A stretch of DNA of 64,000 nucleotides from JAXLVB01 sp046329195. GTDB lineage: Bacteria; Bacteroidota; Bacteroidia; Cytophagales; Spirosomataceae. The notes under the pieces are model-generated. The model made no database searches, was not told the origin of the DNA, and saw only the letters and a list, made by a program, of their open reading frames with translations. The stretch's first letter is position 1. Every line of letters begins with the position of its first letter. The stretch covers positions 124,001-188,000 of the forward strand of contig JAXLVB010000002.1 in assembly GCA_046329195.1 (NCBI GenBank). Reading direction: 5' to 3'. Positions 49,893 through 57,536 of this stretch are shown here, one piece after another. The position numbers were made by a program, and so were the translations under genes.

Positions 49893-50066
49893 CTATTGCT
49901 TTGCTTCGAGTGCTTGCTCGATTTTGCGTGCATCAATAGCTGAACAGGAGCCACAACCTTTGGCACAACCTGCTTGGGTTTTGGCAAAAAATTGTTTCCA
50001 AAACAGCCTTCCTAGGTAGGCTAATGCTCCTGCAAAAAGCAATGTTATGACAAGATTTTCAATCAT
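49893..50066 (-). CDS. FeoB-associated Cys-rich membrane protein
   Basis: 57 residues, translated by hand from the minus strand (ATG at 50066, TAG at 49893). A single membrane segment (L-V-I-T-L-L-F-A-G-A-L-A-Y-L) is followed by a basic stretch and the cluster C-A-K-G-C-G-S-C-S. This is the pattern of the small Cys-rich proteins linked to the ferrous iron transporter FeoB in Bacteroidota. No feoA or feoB lies nearby. The cysteines may bind iron. It ends 50 bp from the TspO-like stop and is separated by 26 bp from the IMPase stop upstream on the same strand. Confidence 0.8.
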   Translation of the reverse strand: MIENLVITLLFAGALAYLGRLFWKQFFAKTQAGCAKGCGSCSAIDARKIEQALEAKQ

Positions 50067-50092
50067 GCTAGTTTAACAACAATCGGTTGTAA

Positions 50093-50893
50093 CTAATTCC
50101 ATCGAGACTGAATTGCCGACAAAAATTCAGGATGAATCAAACTATTAGAAGCAATAATATCACCACCGAAGAGGAAATTTTCGCCACCTGAGAAGTCACT
50201 GACTTGTCCGCCAGCCTCTTGCACCAACAGAATACCAGCAGCCATATCCCACGAATTAAGGTTGTATTCATAGAATCCCTCAAACTGTCCTTTGGCTACC
50301 AAAGCTAAGTCAATAGCTGCCGACCCTAAGCGACGCAAGCCGTGCGTCTCACGCATGAGGTGTTGTAAAATATCTAAGTATTCAGGCATTTTAGAGAATT
50401 CGTAATAGGGAAATCCTGTGGCTAATAAGCTCTCTCCCAGTGACTTGGCCTTTGATACATAGATGGGGTTACCGTTACAAAACGCTCCACCTCCCTGCCA
50501 AGCATAGTAGCATTCATTAGCCGGAATATGGTAGATTACGCCTACGACTACTTTGCCTTGGTGCATCAACCCTACACTCACCGAATACAACGGCAGGCCA
50601 TGTACAAAATTGGCAGTGCCGTCAAGCGGGTCAATAATCCAAACCCATTCCTTGCTTCGATCGGAGGCTACGGTGGCTTCTTCGGTGATAAAACCTGCTT
50701 CGGGCAAGATAGCGCCCAAGCCAGCTACCAGCATATTTTCGGCTTCCTTATCCACATACGAAACCACGTTGTTAACGCCCTTGTACTCTACAGCCTCGGT
50801 GTTAAATTTTTCAGCTTCTGTTTTGATGAATAAACCTGCTTGTTTCGTGATTTGTATAGTTTGCTCACAAAGAGCTTGTAAGTCGTAAGTCAT
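50093..50893 (-). CDS. inositol monophosphatase family protein
   Basis: 266 residues from the ATG at 50893; a longer frame to 50962 adds a non-conserved leader that overlaps the upstream gene. The metal-site motifs are E-E-A (first Glu, about 74), W-I-I-D-P-L-D-G-T-A-N-F-V-H-G (about 85-99) and the C-terminal W-D-M-A-A-G-I-L-L-V-Q-E-A-G-G. Together they define IMPase (SuhB-like). It dephosphorylates inositol-1-phosphate or a related sugar phosphate; in Bacteroidota CysQ-like activity is also possible. It lies 49 bp after the DUF4105 stop. Confidence 0.9.
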   Translation of the reverse strand: MTYDLQALCEQTIQITKQAGLFIKTEAEKFNTEAVEYKGVNNVVSYVDKEAENMLVAGLGAILPEAGFITEEATVASDRSKEWVWIIDPLDGTANFVHGLPLYSVSVGLMHQGKVVVGVIYHIPANECYYAWQGGGAFCNGNPIYVSKAKSLGESLLATGFPYYEFSKMPEYLDILQHLMRETHGLRRLGSAAIDLALVAKGQFEGFYEYNLNSWDMAAGILLVQEAGGQVSDFSGGENFLFGGDIIASNSLIHPEFLSAIQSRWN

Positions 50894-50942
50894 GGGTGAT
50901 GAGATAAAATAATAGGATTTGCTGTTGAATAATTTCTGACTC

Positions 50943-52142
50943 CTATTTGACAGTTTTGGCAACCCAGAACGACCTGACTATCAAAAGGAGTACCACCGGA
51001 ACCAGTGCTGAGGGGAGTTCCTGTGGCAAAAAGGCCCACGCCACCAATAGTAAGATGCTGAGAATGCCTGCCATCAGATAATACCTAGACAACCAGTGGT
51101 TGCGTTTGGTAGAGAGCAAAAGTGCCAGCGGAAAATGAAAGGGGAGAGCCCAGACCAAGTTCCAGTTATAGCGAGTAACGCCATGGTCGGTTCCAAACCA
51201 CAAAAAGGCCAAGAGCCAGCCAGCTAGCCCTACCACACTAAATAAGATTTTATCAAACAAAAGGCCCTTCTTATTGTCTCGTACTTGGGTAATCGTCAAA
51301 AAAGCCCCACCAAACAGCAAAAGCCATGCTAACAGCGCTGGTGTGAGCAAGCTACCTCGTTCTACTTGGGTTCGGTAGGGTGTAAAAAGCATCGTGTTTC
51401 GACCCACCAACGGAACCCACTTGCCACCAGCATGAACGCCAGCAAACGAAAAAGCCCCACTCAAATTATCTGGCAAAAACATAGCCGTGTAATAATTGGT
51501 AGAGTCGTCGGCAGGTTGGCCAATGGCCAAACTCATGCCAAAATCGGCCCAAGGTTTTTTCTCAGCGGCGTAGCGATGAATCCATCCTCGGTAGGTTTTT
51601 GGGAACGTTCCGTCAAAGCCTGCTTCTTGAGCTAACTTACGTTCTACCAAATAGTTATTGAAAACAACGCTGTCTTTTAGCGAGTTTTGTAGCACATCTC
51701 GCAAGCGACTCGAACAATTGTCATAAAAAAACTTATACGCATACTGCCGATTCAGAGGTTGGTAATTGTTTTCGAGGTATTCAAACACCCGTTGTCGCTG
51801 TGCTTTGGTGAGGTTGAGCACTTGCTCTCGCACACTGCGTTGCTCGATACGAGCCCCATACATCAAGCCTTCGAGCGTACCTACCGAGAGCTGGTAAGGT
51901 AGCTGACCTCTTAAAAACTTGATGTAAAACCCTTCGGTTCTAAAATCAAACGTGCCGTAGTTATATACTCGATCAATGCCCTGTGCGGGATCTGCCACCC
52001 ACAAAGCACTATGCCCAAAGCCCGAATACAACTCTTCGCCAGGTGAAACGGTAATGAGACTAACCGACGAAAAATCAGACAGTTGTGGTACTTGCGCAAA
52101 GGTAGGTTGGGTAAGGAAAAACAAAGTTGCCATTACCCCCAT
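50943..52142 (-). CDS. DUF4105 / Lnb-like membrane protein
   Basis: 399 residues from the ATG at 52142 (M-G-V-M-A-T-L-F-F-L), chosen because it opens with a signal peptide and avoids overlap with rsmI; upstream in-frame Met codons would overlap. The periplasmic part has Y-S-G-F-G-H-S-A-L-W-V, D-R-V-Y-N-Y-G-T-F-D-F, and Y-K-F-F-Y-D-N-C-S-S-R-L-R-D, where the His and Cys are the conserved DUF4105 residues. Several membrane segments occupy the C-terminal third. DUF4105 is annotated as the Lnb lipoprotein N-acyltransferase domain in Bacteroides-type bacteria, an alternative to Lnt. Here it is the likely lipoprotein N-acylation enzyme (inference); 79 bp from rsmI. Confidence 0.8.
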   Translation of the reverse strand: MGVMATLFFLTQPTFAQVPQLSDFSSVSLITVSPGEELYSGFGHSALWVADPAQGIDRVYNYGTFDFRTEGFYIKFLRGQLPYQLSVGTLEGLMYGARIEQRSVREQVLNLTKAQRQRVFEYLENNYQPLNRQYAYKFFYDNCSSRLRDVLQNSLKDSVVFNNYLVERKLAQEAGFDGTFPKTYRGWIHRYAAEKKPWADFGMSLAIGQPADDSTNYYTAMFLPDNLSGAFSFAGVHAGGKWVPLVGRNTMLFTPYRTQVERGSLLTPALLAWLLLFGGAFLTITQVRDNKKGLLFDKILFSVVGLAGWLLAFLWFGTDHGVTRYNWNLVWALPFHFPLALLLSTKRNHWLSRYYLMAGILSILLLVAWAFLPQELPSALVPVVLLLIVRSFWVAKTVK

Positions 52143-52221
52143 TTTCCACCTTGCTCGACTACACCCGCCAATAACGGATAAGCGATAACGAATAAGCGGA
52201 ACGCATCCCGCTGATAACCAA

Positions 52222-52896
52222 CTACCCCAACCCCGCCACCACAATGACGATTTCGCCTTTGATTGTATCTGCATGTGCTGCATAATGAGAAATGATTTCT
52301 TGTAATGTTCCTCGAATAGTCTCTTCATAAATCTTGGTTAATTCTCTCGACACACTGGCTTGGCGTTCTGGACCAAAGTATTCGGCCAGTTGCTCCAAGG
52401 TTTTCATCAACCGATGAGGTGATTCATAAAACACCAGCGTTCGTTCTTCGGTAGCTAAGGCTTGGAGTCGAGTTTGGCGACCTTTTTTATGAGGCAAAAA
52501 ACCCTCAAACGTAAAGCGGTCGGTAGGCAAACCGGAGTTGACCAAGGCGGGGACAAACGCCGTAGCACCTGGGAGGCATTCGACGGCAATGCCCTCTTTT
52601 ACGCAAGCCCGTACCAACAAAAAACCAGGGTCCGAAATCCCAGGTGTACCCGCATCCGACACCAACGCAAGCTGTTTTCCTGCTTTAAGCATCTTAACTA
52701 CTCCTGCCGCCGACGTGTGCTCATTGTGTGCATGATGCGCATACAAAGGCTTCTGAATAGCCAAATGCTTGAGTAACAGACCCGTGTTGCGGGTGTCTTC
52801 GGCCAAAATACCATCTACCGACTGCAAAACCTTTACGGCTCGGAGCGTAATGTCGTCGAGGTTGCCGATAGGAGTAGGTACCAAATAGAGTTTCAT
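52222..52896 (-). CDS. rsmI: 16S rRNA (cytidine(1402)-2'-O)-methyltransferase
   Basis: 224 residues from the ATG at 52896; a longer frame to 52947 overlaps the upstream dehydratase gene. The start M-K-L-Y-L-V-P-T-P-I-G-N-L-D-D-I-T-L-R-A is diagnostic, followed by E-D-T-R-N-T-G-L-L-L, V-S-D-A-G-T-P-G-I-S-D-P-G and P-G-A-T-A-F-V-P-A-L. It methylates the ribose of C1402 in the decoding centre. It lies 13 bp downstream of the pterin dehydratase on the same strand, so the two are likely co-transcribed. Confidence 0.95.
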   Translation of the reverse strand: MKLYLVPTPIGNLDDITLRAVKVLQSVDGILAEDTRNTGLLLKHLAIQKPLYAHHAHNEHTSAAGVVKMLKAGKQLALVSDAGTPGISDPGFLLVRACVKEGIAVECLPGATAFVPALVNSGLPTDRFTFEGFLPHKKGRQTRLQALATEERTLVFYESPHRLMKTLEQLAEYFGPERQASVSRELTKIYEETIRGTLQEIISHYAAHADTIKGEIVIVVAGLG

Positions 52897-52909
52897 TATT
52901 GTCGTTAGC

Positions 52910-53146
52910 TTAGGCCAATAAATCGTCGATGGCTTTGGCCAGCGCACGGTCTTTATCGGTTACGATGTTGCCTGCATCGTGGGTACAAAGTTGAATCACC
53001 ACCGTGTTCCAAACATTCGACCAGTTGGGGTGATGTTCCATCTTTTCAGCAAGTAAAGCCACACGAGCCATAAAGCCAAATGCTTCGCTAAAATCCTTGA
53101 ACGTAAATGTCCGAATAAGTTGGTTATTTTGCTCTGTCCACATCAT
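52910..53146 (-). CDS. 4a-hydroxytetrahydrobiopterin dehydratase-like protein
   Basis: 78 residues. The family motif E-K-M-E-H-H-P-N-W with following V-I-Q-L-C-T-H-D (the [EDKH]-x(3)-H-[HN]-P-x(5)-[YW]... H pattern) is complete, with A-F-G-F-M-A-R-V-A-L on the helix before it. The domain recycles pterin cofactor or binds HNF1-like proteins in animals; in bacteria it works with phenylalanine hydroxylase or has a moonlighting role. No phhA is adjacent. It precedes rsmI by 13 bp. Confidence 0.9.
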   Translation of the reverse strand: MMWTEQNNQLIRTFTFKDFSEAFGFMARVALLAEKMEHHPNWSNVWNTVVIQLCTHDAGNIVTDKDRALAKAIDDLLA

Positions 53147-53314
53147 TGCTCTCTATTATTAAAAAAACAAGTCACTGTAAATCTGTTGATTATCCGAGGA
53201 TGGAGTAGCTTTTTCATGGTAAATTCTAAAAAAATGTTAAAATCATTAAACCTTTGCAGTGGCGATACCATCCAAGTGGCAAAGTTGAACATAAAAGCTC
53301 AAAACAAAAAAGCC

Positions 53315-53704
53315 ATGAAAAAGCCATTTGTAAAATCGTTGGGAATGATTGTCTCCATTTGCCTGATTGCTGTCATTTTTGCCCCTTCAGCACAGGCGCA
53401 AACTCGTCGGTACGCACGTGACCGAGCCGAAGACGTACGAGACCGCCGAGAAGACCGCCGTGATAGAGCTGAAGACATTCGGGACCGTAGAGAAGACATC
53501 CGTGACCGAGCCGAAGACCGCTGGGATGCTCGTCACAATGGAGGCCTGCGTGACCGATTAGAAGATATTCGAGATCGTCAAGAAGACATTCGAGACCGCC
53601 GAGAAGATGTGCGAGACCGTAGAGAGGACATCCATGACCGAGCCGAAGATCGTTGGGACCGCACACACGGAGTGCCGCCACGTCTACGCCCGAGAACTCG
53701 GTGA
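53315..53704 (+). CDS. secreted charged heptad-repeat protein
   Basis: 129 residues from the ATG at 53315; the frame is open to 53120, but this start opens with a signal peptide (M-I-V-S-I-C-L-I-A-V-I-F-A-P-S-A-Q-A-Q). The mature protein is almost all heptads of the form D-R-x-E-D-x-R. Two blocks of five heptads each (residues 36-70 and 80-114) both end in D-R-A-E-D-R-W-D, followed by a short R-H-N-G-G / R-T-H-G spacer. This points to a duplication of a 35-residue block. The strong alternating charge suggests a single long helix or flexible polyampholyte. No enzyme motif exists; the role in envelope is unknown. A terminator follows. Confidence 0.7.
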   Translation: MKKPFVKSLGMIVSICLIAVIFAPSAQAQTRRYARDRAEDVRDRREDRRDRAEDIRDRREDIRDRAEDRWDARHNGGLRDRLEDIRDRQEDIRDRREDVRDRREDIHDRAEDRWDRTHGVPPRLRPRTR

Positions 53705-53746
53705 TCTTCATCCATCAAAGAACCTGTAAGTGTTGCTAAAATTTGA

Positions 53747-53779
53747 AAATCCCGTTGGCCTTGCCGATGGGATTTTTTT
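53747..53779 (+). terminator. intrinsic terminator after the heptad-repeat gene
   Basis: AAATCCC at 53747-53753 pairs with GGGATTT at 53769-53775 around an internal GTTGGCC...GAT loop that can pair further, followed by TTTT up to about 53779. Imperfect but with a proper T-run. Confidence 0.65.
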
Positions 53780-53900
53780 GTTTATGCAGACAGATGGTGT
53801 GAAAATGTGTAATGCCCTCGGCATCAGGAGATGTATAAACGCTTTGATAGGCTCGAAAATGTACTCATTCTTGAGTGAGGAACAAGAAGAAACAATAAAG

Positions 53901-53935
53901 AAAAAGCCTCAAATCACGCTGATTTGAGGCTTTTT
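53901..53935 (-). terminator. hairpin terminating the tRNA-Ser transcript
   Basis: A perfect 16-bp stem (AAAAAGCCTCAAATCA at 53901-53916 against 53920-53935, loop CGC), giving a T-run on the minus strand. It lies 13 bases beyond the tRNA 3' end in its direction of transcription, and could also act on plus-strand transcripts. Confidence 0.8.
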
Positions 53936-53947
53936 ATGATGCTTGAG

Positions 53948-54032
53948 CAGAGAGAGAGGGATTCGAACCCCCGGAGGCTTTCACCTCAACGGTTTTCAAG
54001 ACCGCCGCATTCGACCACTCTGCCATCTCTCT
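53948..54032 (-). tRNA. tRNA-Ser(TGA)
   Basis: The minus strand reads a full class II tRNA of 85 bases. The 7-bp acceptor arm is AGAGAGA pairing with TCTCTCT, then the D arm with GCAGAGTGGTCGAA. The anticodon loop CTTGAAA has anticodon TGA. A long variable arm (TTGAGGTGAAAGCCTCC region) is followed by the T arm GGGGGTTCGAATCCCTC. CCA is not encoded; G is the discriminator base, normal for serine. A good promoter lies at 54063-54094 and a terminator at 53901-53935, so it is transcribed alone. Confidence 0.96.
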
Positions 54033-54062
54033 GTTTGTGGGTCGTTTGTGATTTTGTGGATG

Positions 54063-54094
54063 CAAAAGTAATGGTCTGAGCGTTTTTTACCAAA
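54063..54094 (-). promoter_or_regulatory. promoter of tRNA-Ser
   Basis: On the minus strand: TTTG (54094 to 54091), a 20-base spacer, TACTTTTG (54070 to 54063). Both boxes match the Bacteroidota consensus exactly. The predicted start is about 25 bases upstream of the tRNA. Confidence 0.75.
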
Positions 54095-54236
54095 AAAAAA
54101 TTAAAAAAAGTATAAAGTTTTTGGCGACATCGTCCCCTAACTTGTAGGTTTGTGGCACTTTTTCAAGGGGTTAGCTGTTGGTTAAGTACTCAAAAAAAAT
54201 AGATTTTTTTTACTCATTCACTTAGATTTTTCACCA

Positions 54237-54665
54237 ATGCAGGTAGAACTCGTAAGAATTGACGACGATTTTCACTTCGAAGCCGCAGGGGTTTCAGGAG
54301 TGTCGGTACATATTGATGGCGCTACCGACATCGGTGGACATAACGCAGGTGCTCGCCCCATGGAACTGCTCCTAATGGGCTTGGGTGGCTGTACGGCAAT
54401 AGACGTAATTTTGATTCTGAAAAAACAACGCCAACGCATTGACGATTTTCGGATTAGTGTGTCGGGTGAGCGGGTCAAGATTGAGGGGACAGAGATGAAG
54501 CCGTTTCGGACCATCAATATCCATTTTAAACTCAAAGGGGCTATTGATTTGGCCAAGGCCGAGCGAGCCGTACAGCTTTCGATGGAGAAATATTGCTCGG
54601 CTACGGCTCAACTGTCGCCTTCGGCTACCATCACGCATAGTGTAGAAGTGGAAACCATAGCGTAG
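54237..54665 (+). CDS. OsmC family protein
   Basis: 142 residues. The two family cysteines are in L-L-M-G-L-G-G-C-T-A-I-D (about 52) and M-E-K-Y-C-S-A-T-A-Q-L (about 120), the arrangement of OsmC/Ohr peroxidases and the YhfA-like branch. The start V-R-I-D-D-D-F-H-F-E and G-A-R-P-M-E-L suit the YhfA-like group. It would reduce organic peroxides via the Cys pair in the cytoplasm. It stands alone, 204 bp past the tRNA gene on the other strand. Confidence 0.88.
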   Translation: MQVELVRIDDDFHFEAAGVSGVSVHIDGATDIGGHNAGARPMELLLMGLGGCTAIDVILILKKQRQRIDDFRISVSGERVKIEGTEMKPFRTINIHFKLKGAIDLAKAERAVQLSMEKYCSATAQLSPSATITHSVEVETIA

Positions 54666-54762
54666 TTTTGGCATTTTATTTGCCCAATTATTGCTGGGAA
54701 AACACTTTATGCGTATCTTTCCCGTTAAATAATCAACTTAACTTTTTTCAATCGGCACTCAC

Positions 54763-54969
54763 ATGAAAAAATTGGCATTGGCAGTAGCGCTTTTCGCTTT
54801 TGTAGGAGCAGCTATGGCACACGACGGTAAAGAAGATGGCAAAGGCTGCTGCTCAAAAAAAGCAACGGCATCATGCTGCAAAGACAAGGCGGCTTGTCAG
54901 GATACCAAGGCAGCTGCTCGGGTATCAACCAAGACTAAATCTACGTCGGCGGCTCGCAAGGCTGCCTAA
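54763..54969 (+). CDS. small secreted Cys/Lys-rich protein
   Basis: 68 residues. A signal peptide (M-K-K-L-A-L-A-V-A-L-F-A-F-V-G-A-A-M-A-H) releases a 49-residue mature chain beginning H-D-G-K-E-D-G-K-G. It then has C-C-S-K-K, C-C-K-D-K and a further single Cys, followed by a Lys/Thr/Ala tail. Two CC pairs and one Cys plus the N-terminal His suggest metal binding in the periplasm (inference). I know no named family. A good terminator follows, which supports it being a real gene. Confidence 0.65.
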   Translation: MKKLALAVALFAFVGAAMAHDGKEDGKGCCSKKATASCCKDKAACQDTKAAARVSTKTKSTSAARKAA

Positions 54970-54993
54970 GGAGTACTGGTACTGGTTAGAAAG

Positions 54994-55020
54994 AGGCTTT
55001 CCTGCGGGAAAGCCTTTTTT
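54994..55020 (+). terminator. intrinsic terminator after the Cys-rich gene
   Basis: A 9-bp perfect stem AGGCTTTCC / GGAAAGCCT (54994-55002 against 55007-55015, loop TGCG) followed by TTTTT up to 55020. Confidence 0.85.
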
Positions 55021-55068
55021 GTTTTGGCTTTTGGGGCTAACTTGCGGTGCAATTCGTTCTCGTAATCC

Positions 55069-55863
55069 ATGAAACAATACCACGATTTACTACGCCATAT
55101 TCTGGACCACGGCACTCGCAAAACAGACCGAACCGGTACAGGTACCATCAGTGTGTTTGGCTACCAAATGCGGTTCAATCTGCAAGAGGGCTTTCCACTA
55201 CTCACCACCAAAAAAGTACACACCAAGTCAATTATTCATGAATTGTTGTGGTTTTTGAAAGGCGAAACCAATATCAAATACCTCAAAGACAACGGAGTAA
55301 GTATCTGGGACGAATGGGCCGATGCCAATGGTGACTTAGGCCCTGTGTATGGCAAGCAGTGGCGCACTTGGGAAGCCCCCGACGGGAGAGTGATTGACCA
55401 GATTTCGGAGGCAATCCGATTGTTGAAGCATAGCCCCGATTCTCGTCGGATTTTGGTGAGTGCTTGGAACCCTGCCGAGTTGGATAAAATGGCCTTGATG
55501 CCTTGCCATGCCTTGTTTCAGTTTTATGTAGCCGACGGCAAACTTTCCTGCCAACTGTATCAGCGTAGTGCTGATGTGTTTTTGGGAGTGCCTTTCAATA
55601 TCGCTTCGTATGCCCTTCTGACCATGATGATTGCTCAGGTTTGCGGCTTAGAAGTAGGCGATTTTGTCTGGACAGGAGGTGATACGCATCTCTATGTCAA
55701 TCACTTAGAGCAAGTTGAGCTACAATTAAGCAGAGACTTTCGTCCTTTGCCACAAATGAAACTCAACCCAGCCGTGACGGATATTTTTGGATTTACCTAC
55801 GAAGACTTTACCCTCGAAAATTACCATCCGCACCCAGGCATCAAAGCACCTGTGGCGGTTTAA
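55069..55863 (+). CDS. thyA: thymidylate synthase
   Basis: 264 residues, the size of E. coli ThyA. Motifs are T-D-R-T-G-T-G-T, F-P-L-L-T-T-K-K near the start, the catalytic segment M-P-C-H-A-L-F-Q-F-Y (catalytic Cys about 146), then Q-L-Y-Q-R-S-A-D-V-F-L-G-V-P-F-N-I-A and H-L-Y-x-N-H. It converts dUMP to dTMP using methylene-tetrahydrofolate. No folA follows; an EamA transporter starts 38 bp downstream. Confidence 0.97.
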   Translation: MKQYHDLLRHILDHGTRKTDRTGTGTISVFGYQMRFNLQEGFPLLTTKKVHTKSIIHELLWFLKGETNIKYLKDNGVSIWDEWADANGDLGPVYGKQWRTWEAPDGRVIDQISEAIRLLKHSPDSRRILVSAWNPAELDKMALMPCHALFQFYVADGKLSCQLYQRSADVFLGVPFNIASYALLTMMIAQVCGLEVGDFVWTGGDTHLYVNHLEQVELQLSRDFRPLPQMKLNPAVTDIFGFTYEDFTLENYHPHPGIKAPVAV

Positions 55864-55901
55864 AACCTCTCGACTCCGCCTATGGTGGCTGAGTATCTTT
55901 T

Positions 55902-56783
55902 ATGAAAACAAACACTACGCTCTCGTGGATTTTGCTTGCTTTTTTAGCTTGTATTTGGGGAAGCTCGTTTATCTTAATGAAAAAAAGTCTGGAGGTGTTT
56001 ACCTCTAATCAAGTGGCTGCTTTGCGCTTGTTTTCGGCATTTTTGTTCTTTATACCCATCTTGTTGCTTCGCTTTAAGGAGATTCCAAACCTCAAAACGG
56101 TTTTTTATAGTTTTATTTCAGGACTCACGGGCACTTTACTGCCTGCTTATTGCTATGCCACCGCAGGCGCTCACATTGACAGTTCGTTGTCAGGCTTGTT
56201 GAATTCGATGACTCCCATCTTCACACTTTTGTTAGGCGTCGCTTTTTACCGACAGCAGGTTGTGAGGGTGCAACTGATGGGCATTGGCTTGGGCTTTATA
56301 GGGTCGCTGTTATTGATTTTTGGTACAGGGCAATCGGGTAGTTTTAGTATTAATCCGTATGCTTTGCTGATTGTGGCCGCTACTGTAATGTATGGTATCA
56401 ACCTCAATTTTAGCAAAAAATACCTCAATCAAGTTCACCCGATTTTGTTGACTACGCTCATGTTGAGCACGATGGCGCCCATTTGTGGTGTTGCCTTGTT
56501 TGGGAGCGATTTTCTCGAACGGGTATCGCTTCCACAAGCGCAATGGCCGCTGATTTATACCCTGATTCTGGGGATTTTTGGGTCGGGTGTGGCTACGGTA
56601 CTTTTTTACAAGATTTTGCAAATCACCTCGCCTGTGGTGAGTAGCTCAGTAACGTATCTGATTCCGATTGTGGCCGTTATGTGGGGCTTGTTAGATGGCG
56701 AAAAACTCTACACCCAACATTTTTTAGGAATGGCCACGATTTTATTGGGCGTTTATCTGGTGAATCGCCCTGCTAAAAGCTAA
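55902..56783 (+). CDS. EamA/DMT family transporter
   Basis: 293 residues with ten membrane segments in two EamA halves (about 8-138 and 150-290). The first half begins A-C-I-W-G-S-S-F-I-L-M-K-K-S, the usual E-x-x-W-G-x-x-F start of DMT permeases. It exports or imports metabolites (amino acids or nucleotides are typical substrates); specificity cannot be inferred. It follows thyA by 38 bp and may be co-transcribed. Confidence 0.88.
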   Translation: MKTNTTLSWILLAFLACIWGSSFILMKKSLEVFTSNQVAALRLFSAFLFFIPILLLRFKEIPNLKTVFYSFISGLTGTLLPAYCYATAGAHIDSSLSGLLNSMTPIFTLLLGVAFYRQQVVRVQLMGIGLGFIGSLLLIFGTGQSGSFSINPYALLIVAATVMYGINLNFSKKYLNQVHPILLTTLMLSTMAPICGVALFGSDFLERVSLPQAQWPLIYTLILGIFGSGVATVLFYKILQITSPVVSSSVTYLIPIVAVMWGLLDGEKLYTQHFLGMATILLGVYLVNRPAKS

Positions 56784-56889
56784 AAAGTAGTCTAAATGTT
56801 GTATTTTTGGCACAAGCAAGGTAAGCCATCCGGTTGCATACCTTGACCACAACCGTTCCACATTCAATACTTCAATTATTAGTACAACC

Positions 56890-57390
56890 ATGCTTAAAGC
56901 AGTCGTAAACAACACACAATCTTTTGAAATCCATTCGGTCAAACGAGAGACGTTTGTCAATAACGAAGCCTTTCACTGGGATTTTCAGCACGTTCGGGGC
57001 AATCATTTTCATATCGTTTACAAAAATCGCTCAATGAACGCCGAAGTGATTGACGCCAATTATGCCGAAAAAGCATTTACCATTCGGATTAACGAAAACC
57101 AATATGTGGTCAACGTGAAAGACCGTTTTGACCTATTGTTGGACCAAATGGGGATGAGTGGTGCGGCTTCAGCCAAAGTGAATCATATCAAGGCACCGAT
57201 GCCAGGCAAAGTGCTGGAGGTAAAAGTAACGGCTGGTGACACCGTTCAAAAAGGCGACAGTGTCTTGATTTTGGAAGCCATGAAAATGGAAAATGTCATC
57301 AAAGCACCGGGTGCCGGCAAAGTAAAAACTGTAAAAGTGAATCAAGGCGAAAGCGTTGAAAAAAATCAAGTTTTAATCGAATTTGAATAA
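56890..57390 (+). CDS. biotin/lipoyl carrier domain protein (BCCP-like)
   Basis: 166 residues. The last 75 residues are a biotinyl domain: I-K-A-P-M-P-G-K-V-L-E-V-K-V, then the biotinylated lysine in L-E-A-M-K-M-E-N-V, then V-K-V-N-Q-G-E-S-V-E. The N-terminal 85 residues (I-N-E-N-Q-Y-V-V-N-V and so on) resemble the spacer of propionyl-CoA/acyl-CoA carboxylase alpha subunits (BT domain). It is a carrier protein for a biotin-dependent carboxylase; its partner carboxylase genes are not in the window. BirA at 25244 would load it. A possible -7 element TATTTTTG at 56802-56809 has no -33. Confidence 0.88.
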   Translation: MLKAVVNNTQSFEIHSVKRETFVNNEAFHWDFQHVRGNHFHIVYKNRSMNAEVIDANYAEKAFTIRINENQYVVNVKDRFDLLLDQMGMSGAASAKVNHIKAPMPGKVLEVKVTAGDTVQKGDSVLILEAMKMENVIKAPGAGKVKTVKVNQGESVEKNQVLIEFE

Positions 57391-57396
57391 AAATAG

Positions 57397-57417
57397 GGTG
57401 TTTCGACACCTTTTTTT
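57397..57417 (+). terminator. terminator with a UUCG loop after the biotin carrier gene
   Basis: GGTGT / ACACC stem (57397-57401 against 57406-57410) closed by the extra-stable loop TTCG and followed by seven T residues. It starts 6 bases after the stop codon. Confidence 0.8.
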
Positions 57418-57483
57418 ATGTTTTTGAGAACCAAAGCCTTGAGGTTTCAAATCCACTAATTTCAAAATCGCAGCAGCGAACCG

Positions 57484-57514
57484 TTTTCAAATTCCCTCAG
57501 CTTCCCTATCTTTA
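57484..57514 (+). promoter_or_regulatory. candidate promoter for pyrH
   Basis: TTTT at 57484-57487, a 19-base spacer, TATCTTTA at 57507-57514: one mismatch from the consensus in each box. The start would be about 20 bases before the pyrH ATG at 57537. Confidence 0.45.
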
Positions 57515-57536
57515 CGCCCCGAATTAACACTTCACC

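Noticed and set aside
53420..53656. Heptad-coding repeats considered as a CRISPR-like or satellite array
   Set aside because: Units are 21 bases, diverged at synonymous positions and in frame with a signal peptide, so they are protein repeats. No spacer structure exists.
53730..53927. A 65-residue frame between the heptad-repeat gene and tRNA-Ser
   Set aside because: It contains the terminator hairpin and ends next to another one; no family pattern.
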